Assembly (NCBI GenBank): GCA_022777455.1
Contig: JALFGI010000034.1
Coordinates: 1 to 12,663 of the forward strand
DNA length: 12,663 nt
Direction of reading: 5' to 3'
Source of the DNA: Clostridiales bacterium
Lineage (GTDB): Bacteria > Bacillota_A > Clostridia > Oscillospirales > Oscillospiraceae
Below the pieces are notes generated by a model. It was given only the letters and a program-made list of their open reading frames with translations, did no database searches and was not told the DNA's origin. Numbering within the stretch: the stretch's first letter is position 1; every line of letters begins with the position of its first letter. Positions 6,813-12,663 of this stretch are shown here, one piece after another. A program made the position numbers and the translations under genes.

Positions 6813-8132
6813 ATGCAGAAGAAACGATTGGTTCTATCCCCCGGACGGATCATCGCCCTTGGCTTTCTGGGGGTGATTCTCCTGGGGTCGGGATTGCTGA
6901 TGCTGCCCTGCAGCCGCCGGGAGCGCGTGACCCTTTCCTACATCGATGCCCTGTTCACCGCCACCAGCGCCGTGTGCGTCACCGGCCTGGTGGTGATGGA
7001 TTCCGCCGCCGCCTTCACGCCCCTGGGGCGGACCATCCTGGCCGTTCTCATCCAGATCGGCGGTCTGGGGGTCACCACCGTGGGCGCGGGGGTGATTCTG
7101 GCCATGGGCAAAAAAATCAACCTGAAGGGCCGACACCTCATCCAGGAGGCAGGGAATCTGGAAACGGTGCGGGGCACGGTCCGTTTCGTCAAGCAGGTGC
7201 TCTATACCACCTTGACCATTGAGCTCCTGGGCGCGGGGCTAAGCTTTTTGGTGTTCGTCCGGGATTATCCCCCCCTGAAGGCCCTGGGCTACAGCTTGTT
7301 CCACAGCATTGCGGCTTTCAACAATTCCGGCTTCGACATCCTGGGCCAGTCCGGCCGGCTGTATTCCAACAGCAGCCTGGCCGCCTATCACGACAATGTG
7401 CTGCTAAACCTCACCACCGTCGCCCTGATCATCCTGGGAGGCATCGGTTTTCTGGTGGTGCAGGAGCTGGGTCGGAAGGGGCTAAGATGGAAGAAATACT
7501 CCATGCACACCAAGGTGGTGCTGTCTGTGACCGCCTTTCTGGTGGTCACCGGCACGGTCCTGCTCAAGCTGACGGAGGGGGGCGAGAGCTGGCTGGGCGC
7601 CTTTTTCCACAGTGTATCCGCCCGGACGGCGGGCTTTTCCACCACCGGCATGGCTGACTTCTCCCAGGCGGGCCAGCTGACCATGATCGTGCTGATGTTC
7701 ATCGGCGCTTCCCCCGGCTCCACCGGCGGCGGCATCAAAACCACCACCTTTTTCGTGCTGTTCCGGGGGATTCTCTCCTCGGCCACCAACAAGCAGGAGA
7801 AGGCCTTCAAGTATTCCATTCCCGCTGAGCTGTTCCGCAAGTCGGCGGTGATTGCCCTGCTGGCCCTGACGCTGGTGATCTGCTGCACCTGGCTGATGCT
7901 GGTGCTGGAGCCGGAGGTGGCTTTTTTGGATGCCCTTTTTGAAACCACCAGCGCCTTCGGCACCGTGGGCCTCTCCACCGGCATCACGCCCCTGCTGGGC
8001 ACCGGCTCCCGGCTGATGATCATTGTGCTGATGTACATCGGGCGGTTAGGCCCCCTTACCGTTGCTTCCCTGTGGTACTTCAAACGGGGCGAGCGGGCGG
8101 CCTATCCCGAGGGCAATATTGCGGTGGGCTGA
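6813..8132 (+). CDS. ktrB: Potassium uptake protein, TrkH/KtrB family
   Basis: This 439-residue membrane protein forms the ion pathway of a Ktr-type K+ transporter. It has four repeats of helix-pore loop-helix. The selectivity-filter glycines can be placed at G58 (CVTGL), G173 (NSGFD), G274 (TAGFSTTG) and G386 (FGTVGLSTG). The gating loop GASPGSTGGGIKT lies at 298-310, and the conserved arginine near the end is R411 in YIGRLGP. Length fits KtrB rather than the longer TrkH. The start is preceded by AGAGGA (6800-6805), a modest ribosome site. TACAAT (6766-6771) could be a -10, but I see no good -35, and no c-di-AMP riboswitch is recognisable in the ~100 nt between the terminator and the gene. 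It is followed after 18 bp by its regulatory subunit ktrA. Confidence 0.94.
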   Translation: MQKKRLVLSPGRIIALGFLGVILLGSGLLMLPCSRRERVTLSYIDALFTATSAVCVTGLVVMDSAAAFTPLGRTILAVLIQIGGLGVTTVGAGVILAMGKKINLKGRHLIQEAGNLETVRGTVRFVKQVLYTTLTIELLGAGLSFLVFVRDYPPLKALGYSLFHSIAAFNNSGFDILGQSGRLYSNSSLAAYHDNVLLNLTTVALIILGGIGFLVVQELGRKGLRWKKYSMHTKVVLSVTAFLVVTGTVLLKLTEGGESWLGAFFHSVSARTAGFSTTGMADFSQAGQLTMIVLMFIGASPGSTGGGIKTTTFFVLFRGILSSATNKQEKAFKYSIPAELFRKSAVIALLALTLVICCTWLMLVLEPEVAFLDALFETTSAFGTVGLSTGITPLLGTGSRLMIIVLMYIGRLGPLTVASLWYFKRGERAAYPEGNIAVG

Positions 8133-8150
8133 TTTTTGGAGGAATGACAG

Positions 8151-8825
8151 ATGTTTAAGAAAAGCATGAAGAACAAAACCACCTACGGCATCATCGGCCT
8201 GGGACGCTTTGGGATGGCCCTGGCCCTGGAGCTTGCCAAGGCGGATGCGGACCTGCTGGTCATTGACCGGGACGAGGAAAAGGTCCGGGAAATGCGGGAA
8301 TATACCGAAAACGCCTTTGTGGTTCCCACCCTGGACCGGAAAACCCTGGGGGAAACCGGCATCCAGAACTGTGACGTGGCGGTGGTGTGCATCGGCGAAT
8401 CCATGAGCACCTCCATTCTCACCACGCTGCATCTGGTGAGCATGGGCATCCCCTCGGTGATCGCCAAGGCCACCAGCGCGGAGCACGGGGAAATCCTGGA
8501 AAAGCTGGGGGCCAAGGTGGTGCACCCGGAGCAGGACATGGCCGTGCGCCTGGCCAACCGGCTGGAAGCCTCCCGAATGCTGGACTTCATCCAGCTGTCG
8601 GAAAAGCTGAACATCTCCAAGCTCCTGGCCTCGGAGAAAATGGCGGGGAAAACCGTGCTGGAGGTGGATTTCCGAAAGAAATTCGGTGCCAACATCATTG
8701 CCATTGAGCGCTGCGGCAGCCTGATTGAAACGGTGGAGCCCGGCTATCAATTCCAATGCGGGGATATCCTCTTCGTCTCCGGCTCCAAAGAAGGCCTGAA
8801 CCGCCTGTCCCAGTGGGCGGAATAA
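8151..8825 (+). CDS. ktrA: Potassium uptake regulatory subunit, TrkA/KtrA family
   Basis: This 224-residue cytoplasmic protein gates KtrB. The N-terminal RCK domain has the nucleotide-binding loop GLGRFG (G16, G18, G21) and the acidic D39 at the end of the second strand (VIDRDEEKV), as in ATP/ADP- or NAD-binding RCK proteins. A C-terminal RCK_C domain occupies about residues 140-224; in other Firmicutes this domain can bind c-di-AMP, but that is not visible from sequence alone. One RCK unit is present, so the protein is KtrA rather than the double TrkA. TGGAGGA (8137-8143) lies seven bases before the ATG. It is co-transcribed with ktrB and ends at a strong terminator. Confidence 0.94.
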   Translation: MFKKSMKNKTTYGIIGLGRFGMALALELAKADADLLVIDRDEEKVREMREYTENAFVVPTLDRKTLGETGIQNCDVAVVCIGESMSTSILTTLHLVSMGIPSVIAKATSAEHGEILEKLGAKVVHPEQDMAVRLANRLEASRMLDFIQLSEKLNISKLLASEKMAGKTVLEVDFRKKFGANIIAIERCGSLIETVEPGYQFQCGDILFVSGSKEGLNRLSQWAE

Positions 8826-8840
8826 CCCGGCGAACAAAAC

Positions 8841-8877
8841 GCACCCATTTCCACTTCCCGGAGATGGGTGCTTTTTT
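8841..8877 (+). terminator. Rho-independent terminator of ktrBA
   Basis: GCACCCAT (8841-8848) pairs with ATGGGTGC (8864-8871) and is followed by TTTTTT. It starts 15 nt after the ktrA stop. Confidence 0.9.
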
Positions 8878-8891
8878 GTAGGGATGCCATC

Positions 8892-8919
8892 GTAGGGGCG
8901 GCTACCATGTCGCCCCTAC
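8892..8919. repeat. GTAGGGGCG hairpin
   Basis: GTAGGGGCG (8892-8900) and CGCCCCTAC (8911-8919) form a perfect 9-bp stem with a 10-nt loop. It shares its outer bases with the two hairpins at 9061-9083 and 9180-9202 and probably belongs to the same small repeat family. Confidence 0.6.
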
Positions 8920-8937
8920 TAGTCTGTAACACATAAA

Positions 8938-9235
8938 AATTGTAATTTGGCGGGCAGTGCCCGCAGACAATGGCGCACCGGGGTGGTGTGATATCCGGGA
9001 CTCCTGGGCAGTGCCCGGTAACGTTTTTGCGTGCCAGGCTACAACAATCGCCCAGCCAGTGTAGGGGAGGCTCGTAGCCTCCCGCGCAGTATAATCCACA
9101 AAAATAAACCGGGTTGGGCGAATTCGTACGATGTCAGACACGATACCATTCAACGGAACACGCAATTTCGTTACGTTGCGGGCGGCTACGAGCCGCCCCT
9201 ACAGTTGGTGCGGTGCAAACCATCAAATTGCAATT
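8938..9235 (+). repeat. Repeat D: same ends as copies A-C but a different core
   Basis: The left end, AATTGTAATTTGGCGGGCAG (8938-8957), is identical over 20 bases to the end of copy B (complement of 3999-4018). The likely right end is CAAATTGCAATT (9224-9235), one mismatch from the terminal repeat of B. The inside lacks the GACTGAGAGGG stem and instead holds GCGGGCA/TGCCCGC (8950-8964), a second GGGCAGTGCCC at about 9008-9018, and two inverted copies of a GTAGGGG hairpin: GGGAGGCT/AGCCTCCC (9065-9083) and GGGCGGCT/AGCCGCCC (9180-9198). No convincing reading frame is present. Confidence 0.6.
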
Positions 9236-9297
9236 TGTCCCTTTGCCGGGAACATCCAATCTCATACAGGCTCTTTCACACCGTCCCGAACGATGCA

Positions 9298-9334
9298 AAA
9301 ACCCACCGTTTCCCCTGTGAAAACGGTGGGTTTA
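9298..9334. terminator. Terminator between converging ktrBA and hcpR
   Basis: AAACCCACCGTTT (9299-9311) pairs with AAACGGTGGGTTT (9321-9333) around a short loop. On the minus strand the stem is followed by a run of Ts and TGCATCG, so it mainly serves the hcpR-like gene that ends at 9455. The plus-strand tail (TTTATT) is weaker. Confidence 0.75.
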
Positions 9335-9411
9335 TTGGGGCCGGTGACCTTATGCGGGCAGGCCTGGGAAAGCGTTTGGCAGGCCGGATTTGATGCCCGA
9401 CCCGGCATTCT

Positions 9412-9445
9412 GAAGGGAAACGTGCCAATCTGCGGCATTCCCTTC
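9412..9445 (-). other. Stable hairpin just after the hcpR-like stop codon
   Basis: GAAGGGAA (9412-9419) pairs perfectly with TTCCCTTC (9438-9445), and inside it TGCC (9423-9426) pairs with GGCA (9434-9437) after a 3-nt bulge. It lies 9 nt beyond the stop on the minus strand and has no U-tract, so it is more likely a 3' stability element than a terminator. Nothing else was recognised between 9334 and 9454. Confidence 0.4.
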
Positions 9446-9454
9446 CTGATCGTC

Positions 9455-10159
9455 TTATGCCTTTGGTGCAGTCCCGGCTGCCGGGAACGATATGTCCGGC
9501 ATCAGCACCCGGAACCGGGAACCGGTGCAATCGATCCGCCCCGCCTTTTTCAGCTTGCTGATTTCCGCCGACATGGCGCTGCGCTCCACCCCCAGATAGT
9601 CCGCCAGGGCCTGCCGGTCATAGGGGATGACGAATTCCGGGCTGCCCTGCTGCTTGGCCTGCTCCAAAAGGAACTCCATCAGCTTTTCCCGGGTGGTTTT
9701 CTGGGACATACAGCGGATTTTTTGGGTGAGGATCAGATTCTTCCGGGCAATTCCCCCCAGCAGATTGCGTACCAAATTGCCATGGAAGGGGCAGGCATTG
9801 GGGCAGCTTGTCAGCACCCGTTTGCAGTCCAGCAGCAGCACGGAAGTGCTTTCCAGGGCCATGGCGCTCACCGGCAGGGTTTCCACCCCCGCACAGGCGA
9901 AGGCCTCCCCGAACAGTCCGCCGGGGGACACCACCGTGAGCACAATGCGGTTTCCATAGAAGTCCGTTCGCAGAATCTGAACCATGCCGGAGAGCACCAC
10001 GCCCACAAATGTGGCGGGCTCCCCTTCCAGAAACACCGGACTTCCCTTGGGCGTTTGGATGATTTTTCCCTCCAGGCAGCTTAGCATGGACTTCAGCTCC
10101 TCCCGGGAAATCCCGGCAAACAGCGGACATTGGGACAAAATATCAAAATATTCTTCCAT
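9455..10159 (-). CDS. hcpR: Crp/Fnr-family transcriptional regulator, HcpR-like
   Basis: This 234-residue regulator has an N-terminal cyclic-nucleotide-binding-type beta-barrel (about 10-115, with PVFLEGEPA and GGLFGEAFA), a long dimer helix, and a C-terminal helix-turn-helix (about 181-208, DRQALADYLGVERSAMSAEI). The barrel lacks the full cAMP phosphate-binding signature, and there is no N-terminal Fnr-type cysteine cluster. Instead C112, C119, C123 and H126 cluster where the dimer helix begins (SCPNACPFH). Position opposite an iron-sulfur protein and hcp matches HcpR regulators, which respond to nitrosative stress; some are reported to use heme, but the cofactor here is unknown. AAAGGAG (10166-10172) lies six bases before the start. 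Reading frames continuing upstream to 10876 run antisense through the next gene and are not used. Confidence 0.88.
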   Translation of the reverse strand: MEEYFDILSQCPLFAGISREELKSMLSCLEGKIIQTPKGSPVFLEGEPATFVGVVLSGMVQILRTDFYGNRIVLTVVSPGGLFGEAFACAGVETLPVSAMALESTSVLLLDCKRVLTSCPNACPFHGNLVRNLLGGIARKNLILTQKIRCMSQKTTREKLMEFLLEQAKQQGSPEFVIPYDRQALADYLGVERSAMSAEISKLKKAGRIDCTGSRFRVLMPDISFPAAGTAPKA

Positions 10160-10171
10160 AGAATGCTCCTT

Positions 10172-10187
10172 TGTTGGAAATCCAACA
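10172..10187. promoter_or_regulatory. Palindromic operator, probably bound by the HcpR-like protein
   Basis: TGTTGGAAATCCAACA is a 7-bp-arm palindrome with a 2-nt centre. Read as TGTTG-N6-CAACA it has exactly the 5-6-5 geometry of Crp sites (TGTGA-N6-TCACA). It lies just downstream of the predicted hcpR start of transcription and touches its ribosome site, so binding should repress hcpR. It lies upstream of the divergent frdX-hcp genes, in a place suited to activation. Confidence 0.6.
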
Positions 10188-10201
10188 TACATTTTTCTCT
10201 C

Positions 10202-10230
10202 AGTATAGTAAACTGTTGCTGTAAAGTCAA
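10202..10230 (-). promoter_or_regulatory. Strong sigma-A-type promoter of the hcpR-like gene
   Basis: On the minus strand TTGACT (10225-10230) and TATACT (10202-10207) are 17 bp apart, close to consensus. Transcription would begin near 10195, placing the palindrome at about +8 to +23. Confidence 0.7.
10204..10214 (+). promoter_or_regulatory. Candidate -10 region of the frdX-hcp operon
   Basis: Two overlapping candidates are TATAGT (10204-10209) and TAAACT (10209-10214). Neither has a good -35, which suits an activated promoter. With TAAACT the transcription start would be near 10221 and the palindrome centre (10179.5) about 41.5 bp upstream, the class II activator position. The element overlaps the -10 of the opposing hcpR promoter. 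Confidence 0.35.
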
Positions 10231-10249
10231 GCAAAGAGGAGGAATCCAT

Positions 10250-10945
10250 ATGATTCGCAAAATCATCCAAATAGACCATCATAAATGCAATGGCTGCGGC
10301 GCCTGTGCCGCTGCCTGCCACGAGGGCGCCATCGCCATGGTGGAGGGCAAAGCCCAGCTGATGCGGGACGACTACTGTGACGGCCTTGGGGACTGCCTGC
10401 CCGCCTGCCCCACGGGGGCAATCTCCTTCGTGGTGCGGGAGGCCGCTGCCTACGATGAAGCCGCCGTGCTGGCGGCAAAAGCAAAGAAGGAAGCAGCCCT
10501 GCCCTGCGGCTGCCCCGGCACCGCCGCCAAAGCCATCCACCGGCAGCAGGCTCCCGCAGCCTGCGCACCCCAGCAGTCCCAGCTGCGCCAGTGGCCGGTG
10601 CAGATCAAGCTGGCTCCCGTGAACGCCCCCTGGTTTGACGGGGCCGATGTGCTGGTGGCCGCCGACTGCACCGCCTACGCCTATGGTAATTTTCATCAGG
10701 AATTCATCCGAGGCCGGGTGACGTTGGTGGGCTGCCCCAAGCTGGACAGCGTGGATTATGCCGAAAAACTGACGGAAATCCTCAGAAACAACGCAATTCG
10801 TTCCGTTACGGTTGTGCGGATGGAGGTGCCCTGCTGCGGCGGTATCGAAAACGCTGTGAAAAGGGCCCTGGAGCATAGCGGCAGGACCATTCCCTGCAAT
10901 GTGGTGACCATTTCCACCGACGGACGAATTCTGGACAGAAAATAA
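10250..10945 (+). CDS. frdX: Ferredoxin-like 4Fe-4S protein with a C-terminal cysteine-containing domain (FrdX-like)
   Basis: This 231-residue protein probably delivers electrons to Hcp. The N-terminal ~60 residues are a bacterial ferredoxin fold: C13, C16, C19 and C23 (CNGCGACAAAC), then C43, C49 and C53 (CDGLGDCLPACP). The second motif has L46 where the fourth ligand cysteine of a normal 2[4Fe-4S] ferredoxin would be, so cluster II may be 3Fe-4S. An alanine-rich linker with CGC and AAC follows, then a domain of about 130 residues containing GCPKLDS and VPCCGG, which I cannot assign to a named fold. The start has a strong AGGAGG (10237-10242) seven bases upstream; the frame is open back to 10130 but that part crosses the divergent promoters. 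The hcp start is 13 nt downstream, so they form one operon. Confidence 0.88.
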   Translation: MIRKIIQIDHHKCNGCGACAAACHEGAIAMVEGKAQLMRDDYCDGLGDCLPACPTGAISFVVREAAAYDEAAVLAAKAKKEAALPCGCPGTAAKAIHRQQAPAACAPQQSQLRQWPVQIKLAPVNAPWFDGADVLVAADCTAYAYGNFHQEFIRGRVTLVGCPKLDSVDYAEKLTEILRNNAIRSVTVVRMEVPCCGGIENAVKRALEHSGRTIPCNVVTISTDGRILDRK

Positions 10946-10958
10946 AGGAGAAAACAGA

Positions 10959-12554
10959 ATGGAGCATCAAATGTTTTGTTATCAGTGCGAGCAGACCGCA
11001 GGATGCAGCGGCTGCACCGGCAAGGCCGGCGTCTGCGGAAAAAGCGCCGCCGTTGCCAATTTGCAGGATGCGCTCACCGGTGCGCTGATCGGTCTTGCCC
11101 GGGCGGCGGACACCAACACCCCCACTGCATCCACCCATCGGGCGGTGATCGAGGGGCTGTTCACCACCCTGACCAATGTGAATTTCAGCGAGGAAACCGT
11201 CCGCCGGCAGATTGACACCGTCCGCCGGGAAAAGGCGGCTCTGACCCCCAATTGCAGCGCCTGTGCCTGCCCCTGCGGCAGAACCGACGAATACGACATG
11301 AACAAGCTCTGGGAGGCCGACGCGGACATCCGTTCTCTCAAATCCCTGATTCTCTTCGGCCTGCGGGGCATGGCGGCCTACGCCTATCACGCCATGGTGC
11401 TGGGCTATACCGACGAGGAAGTGAATCACTTCTTCTATGAAGGCCTCTTTGCCATCGGTGAGGATTGGGGCATGGAGGAACTGCTGCCCATGGTCATGAA
11501 GGTGGGCCAGGTGAACCTGAAGTGCATGGCCCTGCTGGACAGAGCCAACACCGAAACCTACGGCCATCCCCTGCCCACCACTGTCCCGCTGACGGTGGAG
11601 AAAGGCCCCTTCATCGTCATCACCGGACACGATCTGCGTGATTTGCAGCTTCTGCTGGAGCAGACGGCGGGAAAGGGCATCAACGTCTATACCCACGGCG
11701 AGATGCTCCCGGCTCATGCCTACCCGGCCCTTAAAAAGTATACCCATCTCAAGGGCAATTTCGGCACCGCCTGGCAGAACCAGCAGAAGGAATTCGCGAA
11801 TCTCCCCGCCCCCATTCTCTTCACCACCAACTGCCTGATGCCCCCCAAGGAAAGCTATGCCGACCGGGTGTTCACCACGGAGGTGGTGTCCTTCCCCGGC
11901 ATGAAGCACATCGGGGAAGACAAGGACTTCTCCCCTGTCATCGAAAAGGCGCTGGAACTGGGCGGCTTTGATGCGGACCGTACCTTCCCCGGTATCAACG
12001 GCGGCACAACCGTCACCACCGGCTTCGGCCACAACGCGGTGCTGTCTGTGGCGGATACGGTCATCGGCGCGGTGAAAGCCGGCGCGTTGAAACACATTTT
12101 CCTGGTGGGCGGCTGCGACGGTGCCCGGGCCGGCCGGAATTACTACACCGCGTTTGTGAAGCAGACCCCGGCGGACACTGCGGTGCTGACCCTGGCCTGC
12201 GGCAAGTACCGCTTCAACGATTTGGATTTGGGCAGCCTCGGCGGCCTGCCCCGGATCATGGACATGGGCCAGTGCAACGATGCCTACGGCGCCATCAAGG
12301 TTGCGGTGGCCCTGGCGGAGGCCTTCGGCTGCGGCGTCAACGACCTGCCCCTGACCCTGGTGCTGTCCTGGTACGAGCAGAAGGCGGTGTGCATCCTGCT
12401 GACTCTGCTGCACCTGGGCATCAAAAACATCTACCTCGGCCCAACGCTACCCGCCTTTTTGTCTCCCAACGTGGCGGCGTACCTGGTTGAGCACTTCGGC
12501 ATTCACCCCACCACCACCCCGGAACAGGATCTGAAGGCCATTCTGAAGGGATAA
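10959..12554 (+). CDS. hcp: Hybrid cluster protein (hydroxylamine reductase/NO reductase)
   Basis: This 531-residue cytoplasmic enzyme carries a simple iron-sulfur cluster and the 4Fe-2S-2O hybrid cluster. Hcp proteins reduce hydroxylamine in vitro and NO in vivo and can act in nitrosation of proteins. All eight hybrid-cluster ligands or active-site residues can be placed: H224, E248, C292, C386, C414, C439, E473 and K475. They match the Desulfovibrio vulgaris residues (H244, E268, C312, C406, C434, C459, E494, K496) with a constant shift of 20, then 21. The N-terminal cysteines are C7, C10, C19 and C26, with an additional C16; the last interval is one residue longer than in D. vulgaris. AAAGGAG lies just upstream of the ATG. 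Overall length is slightly short because the N-terminal helical part is smaller. No terminator is visible in the 109 nt that remain. Confidence 0.96.
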   Translation: MEHQMFCYQCEQTAGCSGCTGKAGVCGKSAAVANLQDALTGALIGLARAADTNTPTASTHRAVIEGLFTTLTNVNFSEETVRRQIDTVRREKAALTPNCSACACPCGRTDEYDMNKLWEADADIRSLKSLILFGLRGMAAYAYHAMVLGYTDEEVNHFFYEGLFAIGEDWGMEELLPMVMKVGQVNLKCMALLDRANTETYGHPLPTTVPLTVEKGPFIVITGHDLRDLQLLLEQTAGKGINVYTHGEMLPAHAYPALKKYTHLKGNFGTAWQNQQKEFANLPAPILFTTNCLMPPKESYADRVFTTEVVSFPGMKHIGEDKDFSPVIEKALELGGFDADRTFPGINGGTTVTTGFGHNAVLSVADTVIGAVKAGALKHIFLVGGCDGARAGRNYYTAFVKQTPADTAVLTLACGKYRFNDLDLGSLGGLPRIMDMGQCNDAYGAIKVAVALAEAFGCGVNDLPLTLVLSWYEQKAVCILLTLLHLGIKNIYLGPTLPAFLSPNVAAYLVEHFGIHPTTTPEQDLKAILKG

Positions 12555-12663
12555 ATAACAGAGCGGGAAAGAACGCCGAATTTACGTCAAGCTTCTGCCA
12601 CGTGCTGTTTCCCCAAAAGCTGCAGATATTGACAGGTTTGACGTTCTCCGGTTCAAAAACCAG

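Noticed and set aside
9455..10876. Long form of the regulator (473 codons)
   Set aside because: The upstream half is antisense to the ferredoxin-like gene, and a start with a good ribosome site and strong promoter exists at 10159.
10806..12413. Minus-strand open frame of 535 codons opposite hcp
   Set aside because: Composition (H, G, Q, V-rich) and lack of motifs mark it as a shadow of hcp, whose active-site residues are all present on the plus strand.
12555..12663. Possible terminator or new gene start after hcp
   Set aside because: An imperfect inverted match (ACGTCAA with TTGACGT) is present but has no U-tract, and no start codon with a ribosome site could be supported before the window ends.

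Overview
This window looks like chromosomal DNA from a GC-rich, low-oxygen Firmicute, most likely a gut clostridium of the Oscillospiraceae type. That placement is inferred. It rests on Gram-positive ribosome binding sites (AAGGAGG type), sigma-A-like promoters, a KtrAB potassium system, an HcpR/ferredoxin/Hcp cluster of anaerobes, and GC-rich hairpin repeats between genes. No rRNA, tRNA, CRISPR array, transposase or phage gene was seen.

Layout. (1) Positions 1-3584, minus strand: a malic enzyme (maeE), then a 2-hydroxycarboxylate transporter (maeP), then a small unknown zinc-ribbon membrane protein. They are followed by a terminator at 218-252. (2) Positions 3585-4112: a divergent control region with a promoter for each direction and a 213-bp composite repeat. 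(3) Positions 4113-6403, plus strand: a DcuS/CitA-type sensor kinase (maeK) overlapping its response regulator (maeR). (4) Positions 6404-6812: a second repeat copy and a terminator. (5) Positions 6813-8825: potassium uptake genes ktrB and ktrA, ending at a strong terminator. (6) Positions 8826-9454: no gene; it holds a terminator, a repeat with related ends, several hairpins and a terminator shared by the converging genes. (7) Positions 9455-10159, minus strand: a Crp/Fnr-family regulator (hcpR-like). (8) Positions 10250-12554, plus strand: an iron-sulfur protein (frdX-like) and the hybrid cluster protein hcp. The last 109 bases hold no recognisable gene.

How the genes work together. MaeK probably senses external malate or a related C4/C6 acid and MaeR switches on maeE-maeP. 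MaeP imports the acid and MaeE decarboxylates it to pyruvate. This matches the known mae cluster of Lactobacillus casei (maePE divergent from maeKR), but with the enzyme gene first. KtrB is the K+ channel-like subunit and KtrA its nucleotide-binding gate. The hcpR-frdX-hcp block matches the nitrosative-stress regulon known from clostridia and Desulfovibrio: the regulator responds to NO or related stress, and the iron-sulfur protein probably passes electrons to Hcp, an NO reductase/hydroxylamine reductase.

I see no clearly new defence or mobile system. The least explained features are the repeat family (three copies plus a relative sharing its ends, one copy apparently inside the maeK mRNA leader), the cysteine-poor second cluster and extra C-terminal domain of the FrdX-like protein, the HcpR-like operator, and the zinc-ribbon membrane protein behind the malate operon.
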